DNA from: Clostridia bacterium
GTDB lineage: Bacteria; Bacillota; DSM-12270; Thermacetogeniales; Thermacetogeniaceae
Direction: 5' to 3'
Assembly: GCA_902812385.1 (NCBI GenBank)
Contig: CADDZD010000006.1
Coordinates: 1 to 62,985 of the forward strand
Length of the DNA: 62,985 nt
Program-made: the position numbers and the translations under genes
Notes under the pieces: model-generated
What the model was told of the DNA's origin: nothing
Databases searched by the model: none
The model's input: the letters and a program-made list of their open reading frames with translations, nothing else
Part shown: positions 25,813 to 33,325 of the stretch, piece after piece
Position numbering within the stretch: the first letter of the stretch is position 1
How the letters are laid out: each line of letters starts with the position of its first letter

Positions 25813-26485
25813 CGAGTGCGACGGCAGCGGCTGGGTGCTGGTCAAGGATGAACACGGCGAGCGGATGCGCCGCTGCCGCTGTTTTCTGGCCAGGGAGCAG
25901 CAGGCTAGACTGGAACGCCTGTTTAAGGCGGCCAGGGTGCCCCGGCGGTTTCAAAAGAAGCGCCTGGAAGACTTCGACCCTACCTACCAGAAGGGGGCCT
26001 GGAAGATCGCCTGCCGGTACGTGGAGCAATTCGAAGCCATCCGGGGCGAGAACAAAAACGGGCTGTGCTTCATCGGCCCGCCGGGCACGGGCAAGAGCCA
26101 CCTGGCTTACGGCATCCTGAACAGCCTCCTGGCGAAGGGGGTGCCGGGAGTGTGCGGCAGCGTGCCGGAGATAATGGACCTCTTGAGGCCGCAGACCGGA
26201 CCAGGCCAAGAGGCGCAGGAGCGCCTGGAACTACTGAAGACCCTGGACGTGGTGATCCTGGACGACCTGGGGGCGGAGCGCAATACCGAGTGGGTGACGG
26301 AACGCCTGTACGTCATCATCAACGCAAGGTATAACGACATGCTGCCGACCATTATCACCTCCAACCTGGAGCTGGAGGAACTGGAGAAGTTGCCAGGGTG
26401 GGAGCGGATCACCAGCAGGCTGTTCGAGATGTGTCATGTGGTCACGGTGGACGGGCCGGACTACCGGAAAGGGGTGAAACGGTGA
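25709..26485 (+). CDS. DnaC/IstB-like ATPase with zinc-finger-like start
   Basis: 258 residues. A Cys-rich N-terminal motif (CPFSECDGSGWVLV...RRCRC) precedes an AAA+ domain with Walker A GPPGTGKSH (~122-130), Walker B VVILDDLGAE (~180-189) and sensor ITSNLELEEL. This matches helicase loaders of the DnaC type. A second AAA+ protein beside MuB suggests the phage recruits the host replicative helicase itself during replicative transposition. Start GTG 25709 has AGGGGTG six bases upstream; GTG 25700 is also possible. Confidence 0.82.
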   Translation: MQKLAQAIQSVAAMAGVGTGATTSTEATKATCPFSECDGSGWVLVKDEHGERMRRCRCFLAREQQARLERLFKAARVPRRFQKKRLEDFDPTYQKGAWKIACRYVEQFEAIRGENKNGLCFIGPPGTGKSHLAYGILNSLLAKGVPGVCGSVPEIMDLLRPQTGPGQEAQERLELLKTLDVVILDDLGAERNTEWVTERLYVIINARYNDMLPTIITSNLELEELEKLPGWERITSRLFEMCHVVTVDGPDYRKGVKR

Positions 26486-26700
26486 GGATGTTTGCCAGAA
26501 GGAGCGGCCGGGTTGAACGGGTACAGGTGACGCCCGCCGACATTGCTGCGGCCCTGGAGGCGGTCCAACAGGCCGAGGCCAGGTTTAACCAGGTGACGGA
26601 AAGAGACCTGGTGGATGCCGCCGCGCTGGAAGTAACGGCGGCCCGGATAAGGCTCAGTTACCTGTTCAGGCTGGCCAGGATGGAGCGAGGCATAGTGTAA
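26482..26700 (+). CDS. Small helical early protein
   Basis: 72 residues, mostly helical (TPADIAAALEAVQQAEARFNQVTERDLVDAAALEVTAARIRLSYLFRLAR). GTGA overlap with the DnaC-like gene. Family not recognised; similar small helical proteins often lie before gam in transposable phages. Confidence 0.62.
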   Translation: MRMFARRSGRVERVQVTPADIAAALEAVQQAEARFNQVTERDLVDAAALEVTAARIRLSYLFRLARMERGIV

Positions 26701-26721
26701 AAACTTCAAGGAGGGATGAAC

Positions 26722-27231
26722 ATGGCAAAGGCAGCAACCGCAAGGCGCAGGCTGGAGGACACCGCCCTCAAGAGCTGGACGGAGGTAGACGACACCCTGC
26801 GCGAAATCGGCCGGATCGACCTGGAGATCGAGAGCATGGAGGCGGAATACAACCGCAAGATAACCGACCTAAAAGAGGAGCTGGCCAACCAGGCCCAACC
26901 TCTCCAGGAGCGCAAGGCTTTCCTGGAGCGGTTGGTGAAGGAGTTCGCCGAAACTCACAAGGACGGCCTGGACGGCAAGAAGTCCAGGGAGCTGAACTTC
27001 GGGCGCATCGGTTTCCGGCAATCAACCAAAGTGATCCTGCGCAACGTCAAGGCCATCATCGCGGCTCTGAAAGCCAGGGGAATGACCGACTGCATCGTGA
27101 TTAAGGAAGAGGTCAGCAAGGACACCCTGAAGAAGTACGACCCGGCTACCGTTGAGGCCGTGGGCGCTAAGATCAAGACCGAAGACGTATTCTGGTACGA
27201 GGTCAACCGGGACAAGCTGGTGGAGGTGTAG
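26722..27231 (+). CDS. Mu Gam-like host-nuclease inhibitor
   Basis: 169 residues with the Gam pattern: a long N-terminal coiled coil (DDTLREIGRIDLEIESMEAEYNRKITDLKEELANQAQPLQERKAFLERLVKEF) and the globular signature KSRELNFGRIGFRQSTKV. Gam, a Ku-like protein, binds double-strand ends and shields phage DNA from exonucleases. I chose ATG 26722, six bases after GGAGGG; ATG 26716 is too close to it. Confidence 0.9.
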   Translation: MAKAATARRRLEDTALKSWTEVDDTLREIGRIDLEIESMEAEYNRKITDLKEELANQAQPLQERKAFLERLVKEFAETHKDGLDGKKSRELNFGRIGFRQSTKVILRNVKAIIAALKARGMTDCIVIKEEVSKDTLKKYDPATVEAVGAKIKTEDVFWYEVNRDKLVEV

Positions 27232-27234
27232 GTC

Positions 27235-27342
27235 GTGAGGGGCGCGGTAGCGGAAATCCTGGCGTACATCTTTATCGGCTTCGCGGCCGGATATTTCACG
27301 GCGGCGGTTGTAGTAGCGAGGCACTGGGGCTGGCTCCCATAG
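27235..27342 (+). CDS. Tiny membrane protein
   Basis: 35 residues, one hydrophobic helix (ILAYIFIGFAAGYFTAAVVVA). Start GTG 27235 has GGAGGTG seven bases upstream, a strong signal for so short a frame. Between gam and the next small gene. Function unknown. Confidence 0.5.
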   Translation: MRGAVAEILAYIFIGFAAGYFTAAVVVARHWGWLP

Positions 27343-27345
27343 GGG

Positions 27346-27588
27346 GTGCTGGCCTTGCGCGGGAAGAAGGTTACGGTTATTCTCACAGAACATTTCAAGG
27401 AACGTTACCGGGAGCGGGTGGGCAACGCCCCCCCTTCCGCGCAGCAGGCCTGGGTGGCCAGGAGCCTCAAGAGCAGGAGACCCAAAAGCCAGAGCGACGG
27501 CAAGTTCAGGCTGAAACTGGTGGGCAGCCGGCATGTGGTGGTGCTGGCCAGGGAGAAGGGCGTATGGGTGGCGGTAACCGTAGAATGA
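27346..27588 (+). CDS. Small basic hypothetical protein
   Basis: 80 residues, strongly basic with a beta-rich C-terminus (FRLKLVGSRHVVVLAREKGVWVAVTVE). Starts at GTG 27346 three bases after the preceding stop. The layout of strands and the HFKERYRERVG segment loosely recall small toxin-like or RNA-binding folds, but I cannot assign a family. Confidence 0.55.
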   Translation: MLALRGKKVTVILTEHFKERYRERVGNAPPSAQQAWVARSLKSRRPKSQSDGKFRLKLVGSRHVVVLAREKGVWVAVTVE

Positions 27589-27609
27589 TGAAGCCAAGGG
27601 GGGTTGAAC

Positions 27610-28029
27610 ATGGACGGCATCACGGCAGCGCAAAGGAAGAAAGTCTTTGCTACGGCGAGGGAGCTGTGCCTGGACGATGACCTTCTGCACGCCATCGTGG
27701 AAGGCCTGACGGGCAAGGAGCACATATCCGAACTGACCAAGCGGGAAGCCGCCCTGGTCATTGACGACCTGGAAAACCGGGCCAACCGTTCGCGGTCCAT
27801 CGTTTTGCCGGGCGGCCGCAAGGTGGCCCTGGCCACCAAAAAGCAACTCTGGAAGATCAGAGAGCTGGAAAAGGAGCTGGGCTGGGCCGACAACCCGAAG
27901 CGCCTGCAGGGGTTCTGCCGCAAGTATGCCGGTGTGGACAACCCCCAGTGGCTTACCAGGGCGCAGGCCTGGCGGGTGATCGAGGGCTTAAAGGCCCTGG
28001 CCGGCAGAAAGGAGTGTGCGGCACCTTGA
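27610..28029 (+). CDS. GemA/gp16-family regulatory protein (DUF1018)
   Basis: 139 residues with the Mu GemA pattern: N-terminal helical part (AAQRKKVFATARELCLDDDLLHAIVEGLTGKEHISELTKREAALVIDDLE) and the C-terminal region rich in tryptophan (LWKIRELEKELGWADNPKRLQGFCRKYAGVDNPQWLT). GemA modulates host gene expression and DNA supercoiling-dependent functions. ATG 27610 lies six bases after AAGGGGGG; TTG 27604 is the alternative. Confidence 0.88.
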   Translation: MDGITAAQRKKVFATARELCLDDDLLHAIVEGLTGKEHISELTKREAALVIDDLENRANRSRSIVLPGGRKVALATKKQLWKIRELEKELGWADNPKRLQGFCRKYAGVDNPQWLTRAQAWRVIEGLKALAGRKECAAP

Positions 28030-28072
28030 CGCCGGCAGAATTGATGATTAAGATAACAGGGAGGGTGGCAAT

Positions 28073-28402
28073 TTGGAGCAGTGGATGAAAGAGATCAATC
28101 CCGAGGTGCTACCCGAGCCCTACCGGAAGCTGACATCCATCATCGGCCTGGAGAATACCATGAAACTGGCGAAGGAGTTCCAGGGCACCACCCTGTATTT
28201 TACAAAGCTGGACAGTACCATCAAGCTCATCAGGGACAAGAAAATCAGGGAGGAATTCGACGGCGGCAACCACAAGCAATTGGCGATCAAGTACGGGCTG
28301 ACGGAGGCCTGGGTCAGGAAGATACTGGCCGAGCGGCCGGATGAAAGCCACCAGCCGTCCCTTTTTAGCGAAGAATTCCTGGAAAGCACTTTCGGGAAAT
28401 AA
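28073..28402 (+). CDS. Mor-like transcription activator
   Basis: 109 residues with the Mor/C family layout: an N-terminal dimerisation half (LPEPYRKLTSIIGLENTMKLAKEFQGTTLYFTKLD) and a C-terminal HTH (NHKQLAIKYGLTEAWVRKIL). In Mu, Mor turns on the middle promoter and C the late ones; here it directly precedes the late-gene promoter region and is the obvious candidate activator. It starts with TTG 28073 after GGGAGG. Confidence 0.82.
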   Translation: MEQWMKEINPEVLPEPYRKLTSIIGLENTMKLAKEFQGTTLYFTKLDSTIKLIRDKKIREEFDGGNHKQLAIKYGLTEAWVRKILAERPDESHQPSLFSEEFLESTFGK

Positions 28403-28420
28403 ATTTCTCAAGGGCTTTTT

Positions 28421-28450
28421 TTGAAACCGGATATGCGGGCAGGTTACAAT
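28421..28450 (+). promoter_or_regulatory. Candidate late-operon promoter
   Basis: TTGAAA (28421-28426), 18-base spacer, TACAAT (28445-28450). The expected start, about 28457, falls in the loop of the terminator hairpin directly downstream. Late-operon transcripts from here would lack the 5' arm of that hairpin. Confidence 0.5.
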
Positions 28451-28480
28451 CCCAGTAGATGCTGGGATTTTTCTTTTTGG
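28448..28480 (+). terminator. Intrinsic terminator at the early/late boundary
   Basis: AATCCCAG (28448-28455), six-base loop, CTGGGATT (28462-28469), then TTTCTTTTT. It lies 45 bases after the mor-like stop and should end early transcripts. Confidence 0.88.
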
Positions 28481-28507
28481 TTCAAAACTTTGCCGGCGAG
28501 GTGCAAC

Positions 28508-28807
28508 ATGAGCAGCATTGCAGTGCAAATCCTTCTCATGGTCCTTTCGGCCACCCTGGCCGCTCTTGGGTACCTGATCCAGGACACCAGAAACACGCTT
28601 AAAGAGCGGCAGGCGAAGCAGGAAGAGGCGACGGAGCTTCTGGCCAAGGAGCTGGCGGACTTTAAGGCTGCGCTTCCCCGCCAGTACGTCCTGCGGGAGG
28701 ACTTCATCAGGACGACGGCCACCCTGGAGGCGAAGATCGACCGGGTGGCGACCGACACGACAGAAATTAAAGAGGCCATCGCCAAACTGGTGGGAGGTGT
28801 AAAGTAA
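28508..28807 (+). CDS. Membrane-anchored coiled-coil protein (Mu gp25-like position)
   Basis: 99 residues: N-terminal hydrophobic helix (IAVQILLMVLSATLAALGYLI) and a long coiled coil (DTRNTLKERQAKQEEATELLAKELADF...LEAKIDRVATDTTEIKEAIAKLV). Position and layout match the DUF2730/Mu gp25 kind of protein, part of the early lysis or assembly cluster. GCGAGGTG precedes ATG 28508; the longer upstream frame runs through the terminator. Confidence 0.7.
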   Translation: MSSIAVQILLMVLSATLAALGYLIQDTRNTLKERQAKQEEATELLAKELADFKAALPRQYVLREDFIRTTATLEAKIDRVATDTTEIKEAIAKLVGGVK

Positions 28808-29113
28808 GTGGCGAAGACCAATCGAGCCGAGGCCCGCGAGATTAGGGGCCGCATTTTGAAAATCCTGGACCTGGACTATCCCCACGAGGTAAGCGACCGC
28901 GTGATCGCCCTAACTCTAAATGACATAAGCTACAACGTTAACCCGGCCATTTTGCAGGGTTACCTGGACTACCTGGAGGACAAGGGGTACGTGGAGTGCC
29001 GGCAGCTTGAATCCGACGACCTGGGCCTGACCATGAGGGTGGCCAAGCTGACCGCGAAGGGCAAGGACCTGCTGGAGGGCAACATCCCGGACGATCCGGG
29101 AGTGAATGTTTAA
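28808..29113 (+). CDS. Winged-helix phage protein (Mu gp26-like position)
   Basis: 101 residues with a winged-helix layout (EIRGRILKILDLDYPHEVSDRVIALTLNDISYNVNPAILQGYLDYLEDKGYVEC...RVAKLTAKGKDLLEG). It resembles the VpaChn25_0724 family found at this point in Mu-like phages. Starts at GTG 28808, directly after the previous stop. Confidence 0.75.
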   Translation: MAKTNRAEAREIRGRILKILDLDYPHEVSDRVIALTLNDISYNVNPAILQGYLDYLEDKGYVECRQLESDDLGLTMRVAKLTAKGKDLLEGNIPDDPGVNV

Positions 29114-29643
29114 TGGCCAGGCGGAAGCACTCCAAGATCGAAAGGGAGCTGCCGCCCGAGCTGGTGGAGGAAATCAATGCCCGTCTGGTGGAGGGCCATA
29201 CCTACCAGGAGGTGGCCGACTGGCTGAGGCAGATGGGCCACCAGGTCAGCAAGTCCTCCGTGGGCCGCTACGGCAAGGACTTCCTGGCCCGGCTGGAGCG
29301 GCTGCGCATCGTTCGCGACCAGGCCAGGGCCATCGTGGAGGACAACGCCGACCGGCCGGCCACCGAGCTGAACGAAGCGGCCAGCGCCCTGGCCAGCCAG
29401 CTCATAACCGAGGCCCTGCTGGCCGCCGGGGATGCCGGGCAGGGGCTGGACAAGAAGGTTACCGAGGCCATCAAGGCCCTGGCACTGCTTGAGCGCAGCG
29501 CCGTGGCGAGGGAGCGGCTGAAGCTGGAGTTCAAGCAAAAGGCGGAGGCGGCGGTGAAACAGATCGAGCAGACGGCCCAGAAGAAGGGCCTCGACCCGGA
29601 AACTTTGGCCATAATCAAGGAGCAAATCTATGGCATTATCTAG
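29113..29643 (+). CDS. DUF3486 family protein (Mu gp27-like, small terminase role)
   Basis: 176 residues. An N-terminal HTH (HTYQEVADWLRQMGHQVSKSSVGRYGKDFLAR) is followed by long helices. Mu gp27-type proteins sit just before the large terminase and are thought to act as its small subunit, recognising phage DNA. It overlaps both neighbours (one base upstream, 14 downstream). Confidence 0.85.
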   Translation: MARRKHSKIERELPPELVEEINARLVEGHTYQEVADWLRQMGHQVSKSSVGRYGKDFLARLERLRIVRDQARAIVEDNADRPATELNEAASALASQLITEALLAAGDAGQGLDKKVTEAIKALALLERSAVARERLKLEFKQKAEAAVKQIEQTAQKKGLDPETLAIIKEQIYGII

Positions 29644-30931
29644 CGCCATCCAGTTAGCTGAATACCAGAAGAGATGGGTCGAGGACAAGAGCCGCTTCAA
29701 GATTGCCCTAAAAGCGCGGCAGACCGGTTTCTCCTTCGCCGTGGCCCTGGAAGTGGTGCTGGACGCAGTGGAGCATCGGACCTTGTGGGTGCTCCTTTCC
29801 CGTGGCGAACGGCAGAGCAAAGAGCTAATGGAGAAGGTAGCCATGCACGCCAGGGCCATCGGGGTGGCCTGCCAGGAGCTGGAGACGACGTTTCAGATCG
29901 ACGATAAGGACTTCAAGCAGCTTGAGATACGCTTCCCCAACGGGTCAAAGGTGATCGGCCTGCCGGCGAACCCGGACACGGCCAGGGGCTTTTCCGGAAA
30001 CGTGGTGTTGGACGAATTCGCCTTCCACGCCGACAGCAGGAAGATATGGACGGCCCTCTACCCCACCATTACCAGGGGTTACAAAATCAGGGTGATCAGC
30101 ACGCCACAGGGCAAGTCCAACAAGTTCTACAACCTGTGGATGGACGACACAGGTACCTGGTCGAAACACCGGGTAGACATTTACCAGGCCAAGGAACAGG
30201 GCATGGACGTAGACATCGAGGAGCTGCGCAAGGGCGTTGAGTCCGAGGACGACTGGCTGCAAGAGTTCTGCTGCGAGTTCCTTGACGAGGCCGACTCCCT
30301 CCTGCCCTACGAGATGATCAACAACTGTGAGGATGACCGGGCCACCACCGAGCTGCCCGAGGACTATGAGCCCCAGGGGGACCTTTACCTGGGGGTGGAC
30401 ATCGGCCGCAAGCGCGACCTGACGGTGATCTGGCTCTGCGAAGTCCTGGGGGATGTTTTCTGGACCAGGGCGGTCAAGGAATTAACTAAGACGCCGTTCC
30501 GGGTGCAAAGGCAGGAATTGTTCTGGTACCTCTCCCTGCCCCGCATGCGCCGGGCCTGCATCGACAGCACGGGCTTAGGGATGCAGCTTGCCGAGGAAGC
30601 TCAGGAGCGTTACGGCTATCTGGTGGAACCCGTCACCTTTACCCCTGCGGTGAAGCAGGAATTGGCGGTGACCCAGCGGCGCAAGTTCGAGGATCGTCTG
30701 GTGCGGATACCGGCCCGCCGGGAGATACGCGAGGACCTGCACGGCGTAAAGAAGGTTACCACGGCGGCCGGCAACATCCGCTATGACGCCGAGCGGAGCG
30801 AGTCCGGGGGCGGGCACGCGGACCGGTTCTGGGCTCTGGCCCTGGCTCTCCACGCCGGGACCAACCCGCCGGGCAGGCCGGAATACGAGTCGGTGGCCAA
30901 ACGGCGGGCGGTTGTGAAGGGGGCTTACTAG
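29630..30931 (+). CDS. Terminase large subunit (Mu gp28-like)
   Basis: 433 residues. ATPase part: adenine-binding EYQKRW, Walker A variant KARQTGFS (28-35), Walker B NVVLDEFAF (~124-132) and coupling motif ISTPQG. Nuclease part: GVDIGRKRDLTV, CIDSTGLG and GGGHADRFWAL supply the acidic metal ligands. It packages DNA from concatemer-free, host-integrated copies by headful cutting, as in Mu. Confidence 0.92.
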   Translation: MALSSAIQLAEYQKRWVEDKSRFKIALKARQTGFSFAVALEVVLDAVEHRTLWVLLSRGERQSKELMEKVAMHARAIGVACQELETTFQIDDKDFKQLEIRFPNGSKVIGLPANPDTARGFSGNVVLDEFAFHADSRKIWTALYPTITRGYKIRVISTPQGKSNKFYNLWMDDTGTWSKHRVDIYQAKEQGMDVDIEELRKGVESEDDWLQEFCCEFLDEADSLLPYEMINNCEDDRATTELPEDYEPQGDLYLGVDIGRKRDLTVIWLCEVLGDVFWTRAVKELTKTPFRVQRQELFWYLSLPRMRRACIDSTGLGMQLAEEAQERYGYLVEPVTFTPAVKQELAVTQRRKFEDRLVRIPARREIREDLHGVKKVTTAAGNIRYDAERSESGGGHADRFWALALALHAGTNPPGRPEYESVAKRRAVVKGAY

Positions 30932-32469
30932 TGCCGACGATTTACGGGCCGGACGGCCGGCCGATAAAAATGCGAGAAAAACCGATAATGGACGAGGTGG
31001 CGGTGGCCTCCATCCGGGACCGCTTCTCCTCTTACCCGTCGGTAGGGTTGACGCCCCAGCGGCTGGCCCGCATCTTCCGGGAGGCTGACGAGGGCGACAT
31101 CCTGCGCCAGGCGGAACTATTCGAGGAGATGGAGGAAAAGGACCCCCACCTTTATAGTCTTCTGCAGACCAGAAAGAACGCGGTGCTGGGGCTGGATTAC
31201 GACGTGATCCCGTTCTCCGACGACCCCAGGGACCGGGAAGTGGCGGACTTTATCACCGAGGCGCTGGACCACATCCTGGGCTTTGAGGAGGCCCTGCTGG
31301 ACCTTTTAGACGCCATCGGCAAGGGAATTTCCGGTACAGAAATCATGTGGGAGATAGCCGACGGCCGGGTGTGGGCCAGGGAACTGCGCTGGGTACCTCA
31401 GAAAAGGTTCACTTTTACCGCAGACACCGGGGAGCTGCGCCTTTTGACGGACCAGAACCCGGTTCAGGGGATAGAGCTGCCAGCCAATAAGTTCATTATC
31501 CACAAGTACAAAGCCAGGAGCGGCCATCCATCCCGCCAAGGTGTTCTAAGGGTGGTGGCCTGGATGTACCTGTTCAAGAACTATACCCTGAAGGACTGGG
31601 TGGCTTTCGCCGAGGTCTTCGGCATGCCGCTGCGGCTGGGCAAGTACGACCCCGGAGCTTCCCCGGAGGACCGTGAAAAGCTCCTGCAGGCGGTGGTGCA
31701 ACTGGGGACCGATGCCGCCGGCATCATCAGCCGCAACACGGACATTGAGTTCATCGAGACAAAGGGCACCGGCGGGGCGAGTATCTACCAGGGTCTAGCC
31801 AACTTCTGCAACGCCGAGATGTCCAAGGCCATCCTGGGACAGACCCTGACCACCGAGGTGGGCAGCCGGGGCAGCTACGCCGCCAGCCAGACCCACGCGG
31901 AGGTGCGGCAGGACCTGCTGGAGGCGGACTGTAAGGCCCTGGCGGAAACCCTGCGCCGGGACCTGATCCGGCCTTTGGTGTTATTCAATTTCGGGCCGGA
32001 GGTAAGGCTGCCCTGGATCAAGTTCCACTACGAGCCGCCCGAGGACCTGGCGGCCGAGAGCAAGACCTACGCCACCCTGGTCAAAGAAGTGGGCCTGCCG
32101 ATAGCGGCGGAGCATATTTACGAGAAGTTCGGCATTCCGAAGCCGGAAGCCGGCCAAACCCTGGTGACGCCGCCGGGCGGCGGGGCGATGCCATTGAAGA
32201 ACCTGGTCATGTCCGACGGCGACCCGAGGACGGCCCAGGGCAAGGTGGACCGCCTGGCCGACCTGGCCGTGATGCAGGCCCTGCCGGTGGTGCGGGACAT
32301 GCTGGAGCCGGTCAAGCGGGCCATCGCCGAGGCCACCAGCCTGGAGGAGCTGCGTGAGCGGCTGGCCGAGCTGTATGGCCAAATGGCCCGGGATGAGTTC
32401 GAGGACCTGGTACAGCGGGCCTTATACGCCGCCGACCTGTACGGGAGGTACACGGTGATCAATGGCTAG
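30931..32469 (+). CDS. DUF935 portal protein (Mu gp29-like)
   Basis: 512 residues, normal length for the family. Contains the DUF935 motifs RKNAVLGLDYDV, MWEIADGRVW and AKAILGQTLTTEVGSRGSYA. Forms the dodecameric channel at one capsid vertex. Starts at GTG 30931, sharing a base with the terminase stop. Confidence 0.92.
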   Translation: MPTIYGPDGRPIKMREKPIMDEVAVASIRDRFSSYPSVGLTPQRLARIFREADEGDILRQAELFEEMEEKDPHLYSLLQTRKNAVLGLDYDVIPFSDDPRDREVADFITEALDHILGFEEALLDLLDAIGKGISGTEIMWEIADGRVWARELRWVPQKRFTFTADTGELRLLTDQNPVQGIELPANKFIIHKYKARSGHPSRQGVLRVVAWMYLFKNYTLKDWVAFAEVFGMPLRLGKYDPGASPEDREKLLQAVVQLGTDAAGIISRNTDIEFIETKGTGGASIYQGLANFCNAEMSKAILGQTLTTEVGSRGSYAASQTHAEVRQDLLEADCKALAETLRRDLIRPLVLFNFGPEVRLPWIKFHYEPPEDLAAESKTYATLVKEVGLPIAAEHIYEKFGIPKPEAGQTLVTPPGGGAMPLKNLVMSDGDPRTAQGKVDRLADLAVMQALPVVRDMLEPVKRAIAEATSLEELRERLAELYGQMARDEFEDLVQRALYAADLYGRYTVING

Positions 32470-33208
32470 TCTCACGCAGATTGTGCTGGAACCCCTTCCC
32501 TTTGAGGAAGCCATCAACTACTGGCGCTCCAAGGTAGTGCTGACACCGGAGGAGTTCCGGCGGCTGGCTGACGAGATTAAGGTCAACGCCTTCACGGTGG
32601 CGGACATGGCCGGGCTGGACATGCTGAACGAGGTTTGGAGGCTTCTGGACCAGGCCATTGCCGAAGGCCTGACGGTCAGGGAGTTCCAGGAAAAAGCTAT
32701 GGAGCTTTTCAAAACCAGGGGCTGGGAGGGGGCCACCCCTTACCGCCTGGACAATATCTTCCGAACCAACATCCAGACGGCCTTCAACGTGGGTCGCTAT
32801 AAGCAGATGACCGAACCGGACATACTGGAGGCCAGGCCCTACTGGATGTATGACGCGGTGAACGACCGGCGGACCCGCCCCACCCACCTGGCCCTGGACG
32901 GGACGGTGCGCCGGGCCGACGACCCGTTTTGGGACACCTGGTACCCGCCCAACGGCTACCGCTGCCGCTGTGCGGTGCGCAACTTATCGGAGCGCGAAGT
33001 GAGGCGCAGAGGGCTGAAAGTAGAGACGGGGGCCGCCCCCGGACTGGTGGAGCCGCCGGGACAGCCGGCCCGGCCGCTAATACCCGATCCGGGATTCGGT
33101 TTTAACCCAGGAAAAGAGGCCTGGAAACCGAACCTGGAGAGGTACCCGCCCAGCCTACGAGAGGCGTACCGGAAGCGCCAGGAGGAGCGGACTAGGGAAT
33201 ACCCCTAG
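32462..33208 (+). CDS. MuF-like minor head protein (gp30-like)
   Basis: 248 residues with the phage Mu F signature: NIFRTNIQTAFNVGRYKQM and WMYDAVNDRRTRPTHLALDG, then the WYPPNGYRCRCAVRNLS motif. It helps assemble the prohead and may be carried in the head. It overlaps the portal gene by eight bases. A non-coding gap with the phased heptamer array follows. Confidence 0.9.
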   Translation: MASLTQIVLEPLPFEEAINYWRSKVVLTPEEFRRLADEIKVNAFTVADMAGLDMLNEVWRLLDQAIAEGLTVREFQEKAMELFKTRGWEGATPYRLDNIFRTNIQTAFNVGRYKQMTEPDILEARPYWMYDAVNDRRTRPTHLALDGTVRRADDPFWDTWYPPNGYRCRCAVRNLSEREVRRRGLKVETGAAPGLVEPPGQPARPLIPDPGFGFNPGKEAWKPNLERYPPSLREAYRKRQEERTREYP

Positions 33209-33264
33209 AGGCCTCAAAAATGCCCTATTTTGAGCGGGGGATATAAGATATTTACCCGAATCCG

Positions 33265-33313
33265 TTAACGCGCTGTAACGCCATTTAACGCGGTTTTAAC
33301 GCATTATTAACGC
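33265..33313 (+). repeat. Central phased TTAACGC array
   Basis: Five heptamers, all on one strand: TTAACGC at 33265, GTAACGC at 33275, TTAACGC at 33285, 33296 and 33307. Spacings are 10, 10, 11 and 11 bases, so all face the same side of the helix. The array fills the gap between the MuF-like and protease genes, 15.1 kb from the left end of the 35.7-kb prophage. Confidence 0.82.
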
Positions 33314-33325
33314 GGGGGTGATGAC

